In this document: one piece after another, positions 7,754 through 16,826 of the stretch
How positions within the stretch are numbered: the first letter of the stretch is position 1
Layout: each line of letters opens with the position of its first letter
Translations under genes and position numbers: made by a program
Notes under the pieces: model-generated
Told to the model about the DNA's origin: nothing
Seen by the model: the letters and a program-made list of their open reading frames with translations, nothing else
Databases searched by the model: none
Assembly (NCBI GenBank): GCA_018267385.1
Contig: JAFDYN010000007.1
Coordinates: 186,001 to 250,000, forward strand
Source of the DNA: Bacteroidota bacterium
GTDB lineage: Bacteria; Bacteroidota; Bacteroidia; Chitinophagales; LD1
Reading direction: 5' to 3'
DNA length: 64,000 nucleotides

Positions 7754-8314
7754 TTACGCCCTATCCATGTACTCACGAGTACGGGTATCGATCTTGATCT
7801 TCTCACCAGCGTCGATGAACATCGGCACCTTGATCGTAGCGCCTGTTTCTACTACACAGTTCTTCTGCACGTTTGAGGCTGAGTTGCCCTTTACTGCAGG
7901 GTCTGCAGAGGTTACTTCGAGTATCACGAAGTTAGGCAGTTCACATGCCAGGATCTGGCTGTTCTCTTCGTGTACTACTACATCGCACACGTCGCCTTCC
8001 TTCAGCAGGTCGTTGTTATCGATCATCTTGCCATCGATCAGCACTTGCTCAAATGTCTCCTGATCCATGAAGTTGTAACCCATAGAGTCAGAGTACAGGA
8101 ACTGGTGAGGCCTCCTCACTACACGCGCAGTGATGATCTCGTGGCCAGACGGGAAAGTATGCTCCAGCACACGGCCGGTCTTGAAGCTCTTCATACGGCA
8201 GCGTACAAAGGCGTTGCCCTTGCCCGGCTTAACGTGCTGAAATTCTATGAATTGGAAGATATCGTGATTCCACTCGATGCAAAGTCCGTTTCTGATGTCT
8301 GCTGTAGTAGCCAT
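7754..8314 (-). CDS. efp: Translation elongation factor P
   Basis: Relieves ribosome stalling at polyproline stretches. 186 aa, the usual length. The N-terminal KOW-like domain carries the tip loop 'KPGKGNAF' with the lysine (Lys32) that is the modification site in many EF-P proteins. The two OB-fold domains follow, ending in 'IKIDTRTREYMDRA', a canonical EF-P C terminus. It has its own promoter (8342-8371). No EF-P modification enzyme gene is next to it. Polyproline runs occur in nearby exported proteins such as the DUF4476 protein at 54.1 kb. Confidence 0.97.
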   Translation of the reverse strand: MATTADIRNGLCIEWNHDIFQFIEFQHVKPGKGNAFVRCRMKSFKTGRVLEHTFPSGHEIITARVVRRPHQFLYSDSMGYNFMDQETFEQVLIDGKMIDNNDLLKEGDVCDVVVHEENSQILACELPNFVILEVTSADPAVKGNSASNVQKNCVVETGATIKVPMFIDAGEKIKIDTRTREYMDRA

Positions 8315-8341
8315 TCTTTATTCTTTGGTGTTTTGAGGTGG

Positions 8342-8371
8342 CAAAAATAACCATTTAAACCTGATTGCCAA
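8342..8371 (-). promoter_or_regulatory. efp promoter (TTGG, 19-nt spacer, TATTTTTG)
   Basis: On the minus strand the -7 box TATTTTTG is at 8349-8342 and a TTG is at 8371-8369, 19 nt apart. Both match the Bacteroidota housekeeping promoter. The ATG of efp is 27 nt beyond the -7 box. Confidence 0.65.
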
Positions 8372-8446
8372 GTAGGGCAAAAAGGGCTATAAGGCGCACT
8401 ACTATTAGATACTTTGACAGATAATGTACAACTTAGACGCACGACC

Positions 8447-9739
8447 ATGGGTTTACTGATAGCCATATTGATAGCCGCGCTCATAGCCTTTGGCATCTAC
8501 CGCTGGCGCGCTATGCGGCTGGAGGAGCTTCCCGCCTGGGTGCCGCCGGCATTGTTTGGCCTCAAACTTCTTTTCGGCTTTGCCCTGTGGGCAGTCTATA
8601 CATTTTACTACAAGGATAGGTCCACGAGCGATATCTATAAGTTCTACGACGACGCGCACTACATCCATACCGCCTGCGGCGAAAACAAAGCTGCCTTCAT
8701 CGGCCTCATGACCTGCAGGGAAGACTCATCACTCACGGCCTACACCTCACAGATGAAGAACTGGGAGCGCAATTTTACCGACCGCATGCCCTTCAACGAG
8801 AACCGCTTCATGATCCGCCTGAACGCGGCTATGATGCTTTTATCGGGAGAGAATATGCACCTCCATACGGTCTTCTTCTGCCTGCTATCCTTTATCGGCT
8901 GCATCCTGCTACTAAAAGTCTTCCAGCGCTTCCTGCCTGACGGCAAAAAGAAATGGGCGCTGCTCACCATGCTATTCCCCTCGTTCCTCTTCTGGACCTC
9001 CGGCGGGCTGAAGGAATCGATCATGATCCTCGCACTGGGATTATTGCTTTATGGATTCCTGTCTATCAGAGAGAGAAAGTTTGTAACTGTTCTAAGCTTT
9101 CTAGCAGGAGCGCTACTGCTCTTTGTGATCAAGTACTTCCTGCTATTATGCCTGCTGCCGGCTATAGTGGCTTACTACATTCTTTCTGGCAAAACAGATA
9201 TGAAAGCCGCTGGTATCAAATACCTGGCAGTACTGGCCCTATCTGTAGCAGTAGTAGCGATCGTCTCACCGCTGGCACCTAAGCTCGATTTTGTCTTCCT
9301 CATAGCCATGAAGCAAAAGCATGCGATAGCGGAGGCCATGTACATGAAAGCTGGTAGTTACAGCTACGTACCGCCACTGGAGCAGAGCATCTGGTCCATA
9401 TTAAAGAACCTCCCCGTCGGCCTCTGGAATGCCATGGAGAAACCTTACCTCTGGCATACCCGCAACCCAATGATGCTCCTCAGCGCACTGGAGAATCTGG
9501 CACTGATAGCGCTACTCGTCTTTGCTATCCTCTACAAGACAAAGAGAACAGAGATCAACTTCAACCTGCTCTTCTTTATACTAGCCTGTACCATCCCCTA
9601 CCTCTGCCTGATAGGCATTATGACCCCCGTACTCGGCAATCTGGTACGCTATAAGGTAGTGGTGATGCCACTATTGATTTATGTAGCAGTGTATGTGGCT
9701 GATATAAGGCGAGGCCGCCTGCTACTTAATAGTAGGTAA
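8447..9739 (+). CDS. Polytopic membrane protein, unknown function
   Basis: 430 aa from the ATG at 8447 (a TTG at 8414 in the same frame is less likely). At least nine hydrophobic segments are visible, beginning with 'MGLLIAILIAALIAFGIY'. A large non-membrane loop lies after the second segment ('KDRSTSDIYKFYDDAHYIHT' to 'NENRFMIRLNAAMM'). The layout, with an early loop containing conserved Asp/Tyr followed by many membrane spans, recalls GT-C glycosyltransferases or O-antigen polymerase-like proteins, but I cannot assign it. The last 14 bases overlap the convergent YD-repeat gene. Confidence 0.8.
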   Translation: MGLLIAILIAALIAFGIYRWRAMRLEELPAWVPPALFGLKLLFGFALWAVYTFYYKDRSTSDIYKFYDDAHYIHTACGENKAAFIGLMTCREDSSLTAYTSQMKNWERNFTDRMPFNENRFMIRLNAAMMLLSGENMHLHTVFFCLLSFIGCILLLKVFQRFLPDGKKKWALLTMLFPSFLFWTSGGLKESIMILALGLLLYGFLSIRERKFVTVLSFLAGALLLFVIKYFLLLCLLPAIVAYYILSGKTDMKAAGIKYLAVLALSVAVVAIVSPLAPKLDFVFLIAMKQKHAIAEAMYMKAGSYSYVPPLEQSIWSILKNLPVGLWNAMEKPYLWHTRNPMMLLSALENLALIALLVFAILYKTKRTEINFNLLFFILACTIPYLCLIGIMTPVLGNLVRYKVVVMPLLIYVAVYVADIRRGRLLLNSR

Positions 9740-10715
9740 TAATACGGTGCGTCACATAGGTGCCTTTCATCTCCATTGGCTTTGGCTCCAGCATATTGCT
9801 CACTTTGTCCTTGACTACTTTAAAGGCTTCTTTCACGAAAGTAGTTTTCCGCTCTATCCAATTGTGATGTTTGTCGTATTTGTATTGATAGCTGATTTTC
9901 GTACGTACGGTTCCAGATGGTTTCAAATAGGTGATGGTAGCAGGATCCCCTTGTTTATTGTAAACCGTGAGGCTATGGTAGCCCTCAGTCGATATGAAAT
10001 ACGTATTCTCAATTTCCCGGCCCAAGCTATCATAGACGTAAACATATCTTGCTATTATTTTCCCATGCGGGCTGCGCGTTTCATTTGTTATTTCATTTCC
10101 CCATTTATTGTATGTAAATGTTTTGGTTTGGTACAAGGTGTCAGCTTGAAATTGGCGCTGTAGGATCAGCTTGCCAGCATCATTGTAAATGTTTTCAAAG
10201 CTATCGCTATGCGTGATAGGATGCTTGCTACCCCTGTGATCCGCCATGTCTACCATAGTGTCCCAGTAGTAGCAGATCTCACCGTGGCGATCATACTTTG
10301 CCGTATACCGTACCTGTCCGTTTATTGTTTCTTTTTCGCTGAGCGTACTATCTGGCCGGTAGTGATATACCATCACTGCAGCTACAGAATCAGTGCGCTG
10401 ATCCCTGTAGGTTTTGATTTTCTCCGTCCGCTCCTGGCCATCGTAGGAAAACTCAGTACGTACAGTTGCCCTCTGCACAAAGTATGAAAAGTGAGAAGTA
10501 CATCTCCCTTTAACGTCGTAAGTGTACTCATCGCGCCATGGCCGGAAGGGCTGTTCATGTGCCTTGCGGAGGCTGTTGGTGTCTGTATATTGGATGAAAG
10601 ATAAAACGCTACCATTGAGATGTGGCACATTGGGGTGGCCATCATCTTTGTGCTGCGCAATACAAGCGATAGCACTGTGCAAAGCAACCGCAAAAAATAG
10701 TGTCCGTTTCTTCAT
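9726..10715 (-). CDS. Exported YD-repeat (RHS-like) protein
   Basis: 329 aa from the ATG at 10715, which begins a clean signal peptide (MKKRTLFFAVALHSAIACIAQ); a TTG at 10745 would overlap serC. Several degenerate YD repeats are visible ('YTYDVKGRCTSHFSY', 'FSYDGQERTEKIKTY', 'AKYDRHGEICYYWD', 'YVYDSLGREIENTY', 'YKYDKHHNWIERKT'). It ends 'RIITYY', nearly the same ending as the protein at 16827-17789, its probable paralog. There is no toxin-like C-terminal extension and no RHS core shell, so this is a stand-alone beta-hairpin repeat protein. It follows serC by 13 nt and may be cotranscribed. Confidence 0.78.
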   Translation of the reverse strand: MKKRTLFFAVALHSAIACIAQHKDDGHPNVPHLNGSVLSFIQYTDTNSLRKAHEQPFRPWRDEYTYDVKGRCTSHFSYFVQRATVRTEFSYDGQERTEKIKTYRDQRTDSVAAVMVYHYRPDSTLSEKETINGQVRYTAKYDRHGEICYYWDTMVDMADHRGSKHPITHSDSFENIYNDAGKLILQRQFQADTLYQTKTFTYNKWGNEITNETRSPHGKIIARYVYVYDSLGREIENTYFISTEGYHSLTVYNKQGDPATITYLKPSGTVRTKISYQYKYDKHHNWIERKTTFVKEAFKVVKDKVSNMLEPKPMEMKGTYVTHRIITYY

Positions 10716-10728
10716 AGGTTTATTTGTA

Positions 10729-11811
10729 TCAAAGGTTGGCCTCAAATTCTTTCATCGCCGCGATCAGCGCCTCCACACCGCTCTCTGGCATGGCATTGTA
10801 GATAGATGCGCGGAAGCCACCCACTGAGCGGTGTCCCTCTATTCCCACCAGACCCTTTGTCTTTGCCAGTTCGCTGAATTTAGGCTCCAGTGCACGATCA
10901 TGAGCGGTGAAGCACACATTCATCATAGAGCGGTCTTCCCTGGCCACATTACCCTTGAATATTTTAGAGTCATCGATAGCCTCATAGAGCCGCTGCGCTT
11001 TGCGCTCATTGTGGAGGTATAGATTCTTTAAGCCTTGCTCCTTGATCCAGTTCAGCACGAGGTAAGAGCAGTATACCGCAAAAACAGATGGCGTGTTTTT
11101 CATAGAGGCGTTCTCTATATGTACACGGTAGTCTATCATCTTGGGCAGGGTCCACTTCACAGAGCCGAGGATGCTCTTGCGTACTACTACGATGGTCGCA
11201 CCGGCCACGCCGGCGTTCTTCTGTGCACCGGCATAGATCAGGTCAAACATAGAATAGTCTATCTCCCGTGAGAAAATATCGCTGCTCATATCCGCTACCA
11301 GTATATCCGTCTGCCCATGCAGGCGCTGCAGCGAGGCGATATCCCACTGCGTACCATAGATCGTATTATTGGTAGTGATGTGTATGTACTTGTATGGCTT
11401 GCCGCTCATGTCCCAGTTTTTTGGGATGTGGTCGTAGTTGCTATCCTTAGACGAAGCGATCACGTGTACCTCACCAAAGAGCCGCGCTTCCGTCAGGGCA
11501 CCATGCGCCCAGGTACCTGTATCGATATAGCCTGCCGTCTCGGTGCCATTCAGCAGATTGTACGGCACCATGTGAAACTGCGAGCTGGCACCGCCCTGCA
11601 GGTAGAGTACCTCATAGTCATTACCCAGGCCCATGAGTTCTTTAATCATCGCTCGCGCACTATCCATCACGTCTACGAATGGCTTGGCGCGGTGGGATAT
11701 CTCCAGTATAGATAGCCCCATCCCCGCAAAATCATCAATAGCAGCTTTAGCCTGCTCCAATACAGCAGGAGGCAAAATGGATGGGCCGGAATAGAAATTG
11801 ATCTTATTCAT
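10729..11811 (-). CDS. serC: Phosphoserine aminotransferase
   Basis: PLP enzyme making O-phosphoserine from 3-phosphohydroxypyruvate and glutamate (serine and pyridoxine biosynthesis). 360 aa, full length. Family signatures are 'NFYSGPSILPPAVLEQA' at the N terminus, 'GNDYEVLYLQGGAS', the PLP-lysine segment 'YAGAQKNAGVAG' and the C-terminal 'GHRSVGGFRASIYNAMP'. Upstream on the same strand are the DUF6985-like gene (40-nt gap) and the DMT transporter. No serA is in the window next to it. Confidence 0.97.
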   Translation of the reverse strand: MNKINFYSGPSILPPAVLEQAKAAIDDFAGMGLSILEISHRAKPFVDVMDSARAMIKELMGLGNDYEVLYLQGGASSQFHMVPYNLLNGTETAGYIDTGTWAHGALTEARLFGEVHVIASSKDSNYDHIPKNWDMSGKPYKYIHITTNNTIYGTQWDIASLQRLHGQTDILVADMSSDIFSREIDYSMFDLIYAGAQKNAGVAGATIVVVRKSILGSVKWTLPKMIDYRVHIENASMKNTPSVFAVYCSYLVLNWIKEQGLKNLYLHNERKAQRLYEAIDDSKIFKGNVAREDRSMMNVCFTAHDRALEPKFSELAKTKGLVGIEGHRSVGGFRASIYNAMPESGVEALIAAMKEFEANL

Positions 11812-11851
11812 GCTTTGAAATTATATTAAAACCTGAATCCTGTAAGTATAG

Positions 11852-12367
11852 CTAGTCTTCCCCGGCTTCCTCGTCTGTCAGATAGCCATCTTGCTGGCTC
11901 ACCCTCACCAGCCTGTATCCTTCATGAAAAACAAGTTGTAGACCGTGCTCTTGCTCCCAGCCACACTCACACAATAGTTGCAGGTATATGTCATCATTAT
12001 CGTTTCCCCGGGTCAGGCACAGCTCTGTAGGTTCTACATATCTCCATATATCCTGAGCATTATGGAGATTTAATATCTCCTCCGGTATATAGTCTCCGCC
12101 CAAGCTGTGAATTGTATCTTGACAGTTTTTATAGACTGATTCAGATAAGGTATCACGATCAGCAAGAGTCATTGCCAGAAAGCTATTTAAAGCTTGGTCT
12201 GCTGCTGCTATAAATGTGGGGTCACGCTCAGGCACCAGATCCACATAGATGATGGGTAGCTTTGCACCATCCAGCAGAGGTATTGCGATAGGTGAGCTGA
12301 TCCACCAGTCTTGCCCTGGTCTCTTGATCAATACGCCTGCTGGTCCGGAATTTATTTTTTCTGTCAT
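11852..12367 (-). CDS. DUF6985-like cytoplasmic protein
   Basis: 171 aa from the ATG at 12367, which sits 2 nt after the stop of the upstream transporter gene; a longer frame to 12613 would lie inside that gene. The C-terminal part 'LQLLCECGWEQEHGLQLVFH', then 'GYRLVRVSQQDGYLT', resembles DUF6985 domains as I recall them. This match is from memory and should be tested. No signal peptide, no catalytic motif recognised. The tight spacing to the transporter gene suggests one mRNA. Confidence 0.7.
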   Translation of the reverse strand: MTEKINSGPAGVLIKRPGQDWWISSPIAIPLLDGAKLPIIYVDLVPERDPTFIAAADQALNSFLAMTLADRDTLSESVYKNCQDTIHSLGGDYIPEEILNLHNAQDIWRYVEPTELCLTRGNDNDDIYLQLLCECGWEQEHGLQLVFHEGYRLVRVSQQDGYLTDEEAGED

Positions 12368-12369
12368 AG

Positions 12370-13266
12370 TTAAAGTTTTGGTACGGTAGATTTCTTTGCA
12401 CTGCTTACAAAATACACTCCTGCAAGTATCAGCAGCATACCGATACCATGATAGATATTGAGCGTTTCGCCATCTCTGAGGCCCCAGCCTATGGCTACGA
12501 TGGGCACGAGGTAAGTGACCGAAGCGGCAAATAGCGGATCGCGACGCTGTATGAGCCGATAGAAAATGAGCCAGCCTGACACAGTGCCAAAGATGGCGAG
12601 GCAGCTGACGCATCCCAGTCCCTGCAGGCCACCGGTACCCTCTACGCGCGCTATGAAATCAGTGCTAAACAGGATCAGCGCCGCCGGGATGCCGATGAAA
12701 CCGATGCTGAGCGCCGTGACGTATAGCGGATTGGTACCGGTGAAATGCTGCTTGACATAATTAGAGTTAAGGCCATAAAATAGAGTAGCCACCACCGGCA
12801 TCAGCGCATAGATCATATCCCCATTCATATCAAAACCGCTCTTGCCAAAAACTAACACAATAGCACCCAATAAACCTATGAGTACTCCGACCACCTTCAT
12901 TGCCGGTGTCTGTACACGCCAGATCACAAGGCCGGTCAGTACGGTGAATAGCGGTGATAGCGAGTTGATGATCCCACTCACCGCACTATTGATACGTGTC
13001 TGTGAGTAGGCAAAAAGAAAGGCCGGAACAAAAATGCTGATCACGCCCAGGAATAGAAGATGGTGATATTTGCCCCGTGGGATGGCCCGCAGCGCGGGGA
13101 TATAAAATGGTATACAAGCCAGAAACGAAATACTCACCCGTGCCGCAGCTACCTGTACCGGAGAAAATACGACAAGTGCTTTCTTGATAAGGATGTAAGA
13201 GGTACCCCAGATCAATGTGAGCAGACCGAGTAGTAGCCAGTTTTGTAAGTCGTCTTTCCTATCCAT
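12370..13266 (-). CDS. EamA/DMT superfamily transporter
   Basis: Inner-membrane drug/metabolite transporter of 298 aa with about ten hydrophobic segments arranged as two EamA repeats. Typical signatures are 'LLGLLTLIWGTSYILIKKAL' at the start, 'NSLSPLFTVLTGLVIW' at the end of repeat one, and 'SVTYLVPIVAIGWG' in repeat two. The substrate is unknown. It begins the minus-strand run transporter - DUF6985-like - serC - YD-repeat. Confidence 0.9.
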   Translation of the reverse strand: MDRKDDLQNWLLLGLLTLIWGTSYILIKKALVVFSPVQVAAARVSISFLACIPFYIPALRAIPRGKYHHLLFLGVISIFVPAFLFAYSQTRINSAVSGIINSLSPLFTVLTGLVIWRVQTPAMKVVGVLIGLLGAIVLVFGKSGFDMNGDMIYALMPVVATLFYGLNSNYVKQHFTGTNPLYVTALSIGFIGIPAALILFSTDFIARVEGTGGLQGLGCVSCLAIFGTVSGWLIFYRLIQRRDPLFAASVTYLVPIVAIGWGLRDGETLNIYHGIGMLLILAGVYFVSSAKKSTVPKL

Positions 13267-13338
13267 GGCGCGGCAAATGTATCTAAGTTTTAGGTAAGCA
13301 GTCGCGCGGATAAACGGGGGTGGAGCTGTCTTATTGCA

Positions 13339-14214
13339 TCAGAATATGAGCTTTAGTCGCACACCATAGTGATCGGAGAGATCTTTGTGCTTTTTTGACC
13401 ACTGGTACTGGTACTTGATGATCCGGCGCTCCGTAAATAGCGGAGGCTGAGGATGGCAGTAGAGCAGGTAGTCTACCAGGTTCTGGTCGGGACCGTAGTG
13501 CTCCATATCATTGTGCTGATGGTCTGAGGAGCACTGCTGAGCACCGCAGATCGGCCCGTCCAGCCCGCCGAGGATGTGTATGAGCGTATCATAAAGTGGT
13601 TTGTCTGCCCGGCAGGCATTGAAGTCTCCACAGGCCAGCTGCGGCACATTAGCACGTTTGTACTTGTCCATCATCCGGCGCAGTTGATACAGCTGGTGTA
13701 TCTTGATAGAGTCCTCTCCCGGAGCCTGTATGTGCGTGCCAATGATCTGTATCTGGCGGCCACTGGGTAGCGTTACTTCACTGATCAGGCCACCCTTGCG
13801 AGCCATGCAGTCATAGCTGATGCATTCTTTGTACTGTACCTCATCCAGCTCCCGCATAGGGTAACGGCTCGCCATAAAGACACCGCTGCAATACTTGAAA
13901 CTTGCTTTCTTATTAGCCGGACCGGTGATATAGGGAAACTCTTTCTTCAACCCCCGTATGAGCCTGCGCCGCGCCGTCGCATCAAAGGCTTCCTCAAACA
14001 CGATTATATCTACCGTATCTGCTATCAGCGCCTGCGGTATATACTTGGCGCGTTTGATCGGATGGTGGTGCTGGCTGACCAGGATAGCGGGCAGAAACTT
14101 GACATTGTAGGTCAGCACATGCAGTTCGTTTTTTCCGGCAGGGATGCTATCTGCACTACCTGCCATGCAGGAAAGAGATACAGCCAATAGTATGGAGCCA
14201 AGCAACCCGCGCAT
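13339..14214 (-). CDS. Secreted sphingomyelinase/DNase I-fold phosphodiesterase
   Basis: 291 aa with a signal peptide (residues 1-21, 'ILLAVSLSCMAGSADS'; a lipobox at Cys16 is possible). It has the endonuclease/exonuclease/phosphatase fold with motifs in order: 'LTYNVKFLP', 'IVFEEAFDATARRRL' (metal-binding Glu), 'IIGTHIQAPGED', 'LACGDFNACRAD' and 'LSDHYGVRL' (catalytic His). The 'FEEAFD' and 'GTHIQA' variants point to bacterial neutral sphingomyelinase/phospholipase C relatives more than to DNases. Substrate is inferred only. It lies 75 nt downstream of obgE on the same strand and could be cotranscribed with it. Confidence 0.82.
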   Translation of the reverse strand: MRGLLGSILLAVSLSCMAGSADSIPAGKNELHVLTYNVKFLPAILVSQHHHPIKRAKYIPQALIADTVDIIVFEEAFDATARRRLIRGLKKEFPYITGPANKKASFKYCSGVFMASRYPMRELDEVQYKECISYDCMARKGGLISEVTLPSGRQIQIIGTHIQAPGEDSIKIHQLYQLRRMMDKYKRANVPQLACGDFNACRADKPLYDTLIHILGGLDGPICGAQQCSSDHQHNDMEHYGPDQNLVDYLLYCHPQPPLFTERRIIKYQYQWSKKHKDLSDHYGVRLKLIF

Positions 14215-14288
14215 AAGGAATGAACAGACGCAAAGGTGCCTTTAATAAGGACACAACAAAATGCAGTTAAACCAACAGGAGATTAAAA

Positions 14289-15305
14289 TCAATCAGGATT
14301 GATCTCGTTGAGGCGGTTCCAGAGTTTACCTTTCAGGTTCTCGATGCCAAAGCCCGTAGCGGAGGAGATAAAGGTGTACTCTATCGGCTGCTTGCGTGGC
14401 ATCTTCTTCTTGAGGTCTTTCTCTATGAGCGTGCGTGTTTCTTCATCTACGATGTCGGCCTTGGTGATCGCCAGCATACGGTCTTTGAGCAGCAGGTCAG
14501 GATTAAACTTCTTCAGCTCATTGAGCAAGATCTTATACTGCCCGATGATATCGTCAGCATCTATAGGCACCATGAAGAGCAGGCAGGCATTGCGCTCTAT
14601 ATGCTTTAGGAACCGGATGCCCAGGCCACGGCCCTCAGAGGCTCCCTCTATGATACCCGGTATATCTGCCATCACAAAGGAATGCGCATCCTTATAGTAG
14701 ACCATACCGAGGCTCGGCACCAGTGTGGTAAAAGGATAATCAGCGATCTCTGGTTTAGCTGCAGACATGACTGACAGGAGTGTAGACTTACCCGCATTAG
14801 GGAAGCCCACCATACCCACATCTGCGAGTAGCTTGAGCTCAATGAGCACCCATTTCTCTATACCATCCATGCCCGGCTGTGCATAGGTGGGAGATTGATT
14901 GGTAGCAGTTTTGAAGAAGGCATTGCCCTTGCCGCCCATACCGCCCTCCAGCATGATGGCCTCCTGGCCATCTTCATTGATCTCGCAGATGATCTGGCCT
15001 GTCTCAAAATCCTTGCAGACCGTGCCCAGCGGCACCTCCAGGATGATGTCTTCACCGCTGCGGCCATAAGAGTGAGAGCTACCACCGCGCTTGCCATCTT
15101 CTGCGAAAATATGCTTGCGGTACTTCAGGTGCAGGAGGGTCCACAGTTGCTTATTGCCACGCAGGATGATATGGCCGCCACGGCCGCCATCGCCGCCGTC
15201 AGGCCCACCCTTGCGCACAAACTTTTCTCTATGAAAGTGCGAGTACCCCGGGCCACCGTGACCGGAGCGCCCGAGTATCTTTACGTAGTCTATGAAATTC
15301 TCCAT
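14289..15305 (-). CDS. obgE: GTPase Obg (CgtA)
   Basis: Essential ribosome-associated GTPase acting in 50S assembly and stress response. 338 aa. The glycine-rich Obg domain fills residues 1-160 ('[17 protein letters not shown]', '[12 protein letters not shown]'). The G domain follows: G1 '[11 protein letters not shown]', G3 '[16 protein letters not shown]', G4 'TKAD', G5 'SSATG'. The C-terminal OCT domain of some Obg proteins is missing, as is usual in short Obg forms. It lies 37 nt downstream of adk, an arrangement known in other Bacteroidota. Confidence 0.97.
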   Translation of the reverse strand: MENFIDYVKILGRSGHGGPGYSHFHREKFVRKGGPDGGDGGRGGHIILRGNKQLWTLLHLKYRKHIFAEDGKRGGSSHSYGRSGEDIILEVPLGTVCKDFETGQIICEINEDGQEAIMLEGGMGGKGNAFFKTATNQSPTYAQPGMDGIEKWVLIELKLLADVGMVGFPNAGKSTLLSVMSAAKPEIADYPFTTLVPSLGMVYYKDAHSFVMADIPGIIEGASEGRGLGIRFLKHIERNACLLFMVPIDADDIIGQYKILLNELKKFNPDLLLKDRMLAITKADIVDEETRTLIEKDLKKKMPRKQPIEYTFISSATGFGIENLKGKLWNRLNEINPD

Positions 15306-15342
15306 CCCACTGGTCCCGACTGAGCCGGGACGATCTGTCTGA

Positions 15343-16656
15343 TTACTTTTTCTTCTTCTTTACGGCTACCTTTTTTACAGCCTTCTTCGCTACCTTTTTA
15401 GGGGCTACTTTCTTCACAGCTTTCTTGACTGCCTTTACAGCTTTCTTAGGCGCTGCTTTTTTCACCACTTTCTTCGGAGCTACTTTCTTAGCCACTTTCT
15501 TGATAGCCTTTACCGCCTTCTTTGGTGCGGCCTTTTTAGCGACCTTCTTTGGCGCTGCTTTTTTCACTACCTTTTTTGGAGCTACCTTTTTGGCTACTTT
15601 TTTCACAGCCTTTACCACCTTCTTAGGTGCTACCTTCTTTGCAGCTTTCTTTACGGCCTTCACTACTTTTTTAGGAGCTACTTTTTTAGCGACCTTTTTA
15701 GGCGCTGCTTTTTTGGCTGCCTTCTTCACTGCTTTTTTTGGTGTCACTTTCTTAGCTGCTTTCTTTACCACTGCTGCGGCCTTCTTTGGCGTTGCTTTCT
15801 TGGCCGCTTTGGCTGGTGAGGCAGCTTTCTTCGGAGCTGCTGCTTTTGCAGGTGCTTTCTTAGCCGCAGGTTTTGCTGCTGCTTTTTTAGGTGCTGCTTT
15901 CTTCTCAGGCGCTTCTACTTTCTCGGCTACAGCCTTTACTGCTTTCTTGATGACGTCAGTCACCTTATGCGCAGCTTCGGCTATCGGCGTCTCTGCAGGC
16001 TTGGCTTCTTCCTTCTTAGGCTCATCCTTGTGCGGATGGAATATCCTGTCAAACAATGAAGGTGTTCCGGCAGTACTACCATTGGCGATATTATCCAGCT
16101 CATATGCCAGCAGGTCTGCTATATGATCTATCGTACCCTCGCCCGGTATCTCTACCAGCTTGCCTTGCTTCTCGTAGTAGGCTGCCAGGGGCGCGGTCTT
16201 ATTACGGTATTCTACCACGCGGTTCTTTACGATGTTCTCATCCTGATCATCCGTACGGCCGGAGGTCTTGCCGCGCTCGAGGATACGCTTGGTCAGTTCT
16301 TCTTCGCTTACCTTCAGGGAGAGTACCTTATTGATCGGTGCACCCTTGGCAGAGAGCAGCTGGTCCAGCGCCTCGGCCTGCGCTACTGTGCGCGGGAAGC
16401 CATCGAATATAAAACCCGCAGCCTTTGGATTAGCCTTGAGTTTATTGTCTATCATGCCTATCACTACCGCGTCCGGTACCAGTTCGCCTCGGTCCATGAG
16501 AGTCTTGGCTTTCAGGCCTAGTTCGGTCTTGTCAGCTATCTCAGCGCGGAGCATATCGCCGGTAGAGAGGTGTACCAGATTGTACTTAGATACGATGGTC
16601 GCAGCCTGTGTACCTTTGCCACTGCCCGGAGGGCCAAAGAGCACTATATTTTTCAT
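15343..16656 (-). CDS. adk: Adenylate kinase with long histone H1-like C-terminal tail
   Basis: Residues 1-191 are a complete short-lid adenylate kinase (ATP + AMP to 2 ADP): P-loop '[10 protein letters not shown]' (8-17), '[10 protein letters not shown]', '[14 protein letters not shown]', LID '[15 protein letters not shown]'. An acidic/Pro linker follows ('[18 protein letters not shown]', about 208-235). Then comes a tail of about 190 residues made almost only of Lys, Ala, Pro and Val in repeats such as [12 protein letters not shown], ending in five lysines. The frame is open throughout, with no stop or frameshift. The tail resembles eukaryotic histone H1 C-terminal domains and bacterial histone-like proteins, so nucleic-acid binding is plausible. 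Total 437 aa is about double the family norm. It has its own -7 box. Confidence 0.93.
   Translation of the reverse strand: MKNIVLFGPPGSGKGTQAATIVSKYNLVHLSTGDMLRAEIADKTELGLKAKTLMDRGELVPDAVVIGMIDNKLKANPKAAGFIFDGFPRTVAQAEALDQLLSAKGAPINKVLSLKVSEEELTKRILERGKTSGRTDDQDENIVKNRVVEYRNKTAPLAAYYEKQGKLVEIPGEGTIDHIADLLAYELDNIANGSTAGTPSLFDRIFHPHKDEPKKEEAKPAETPIAEAAHKVTDVIKKAVKAVAEKVEAPEKKAAPKKAAAKPAAKKAPAKAAAPKKAASPAKAAKKATPKKAAAVVKKAAKKVTPKKAVKKAAKKAAPKKVAKKVAPKKVVKAVKKAAKKVAPKKVVKAVKKVAKKVAPKKVVKKAAPKKVAKKAAPKKAVKAIKKVAKKVAPKKVVKKAAPKKAVKAVKKAVKKVAPKKVAKKAVKKVAVKKKKK
15346..15935. repeat. Internal DNA repeats encoding the Lys/Ala tail of Adk
   Basis: Degenerate repeats, on the plus strand of the type (A/G)GC(T/C)ACTTT(C/T)TTAG, encode KKVAPKKV and KKAAPKKA units. 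Unit length is mainly 24-36 nt. Codon choice varies between units (AAA/AAG and all four Ala codons), so the amino-acid repeat looks selected rather than recently slipped. Confidence 0.8.
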
Positions 16657-16685
16657 ATACGTATTGTGTTTAATTGGATGTTCGG

Positions 16686-16693
16686 CAAAGATA
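16686..16693 (-). promoter_or_regulatory. -7 box TATCTTTG upstream of adk
   Basis: Exact TAnnTTTG match on the minus strand, 29 nt before the adk ATG. No clear -33 partner. Confidence 0.5.
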
Positions 16694-16826
16694 AGTATTG
16701 CATTGATAATGCCGTCTTTCGCAGGCGAATATTTACCGGTAAGGGCCGGATATGGATGGGTGGCACATGACAGGGACAGCCCGGGATATGTTACTTTTGG
16801 CCTGATGCGCGTTGTAAAGTAGAGTT

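Noticed and set aside
12370-12613. N-terminal extension of the DUF6985-like protein
   Set aside because: It lies wholly inside the transporter gene in another frame and has an Arg/His-rich shadow composition.
13473-13655. Second small frame within the sphingomyelinase-like gene
   Set aside because: Alternative frame of a gene with intact catalytic motifs.
15425-16126. Plus-strand open frame of 233 codons rich in Phe, Ala and Thr
   Set aside because: It is the antisense of the Lys/Ala repeat tail of Adk; AAG/AAA/GCN repeats always give an open, hydrophobic-looking frame on the other strand.
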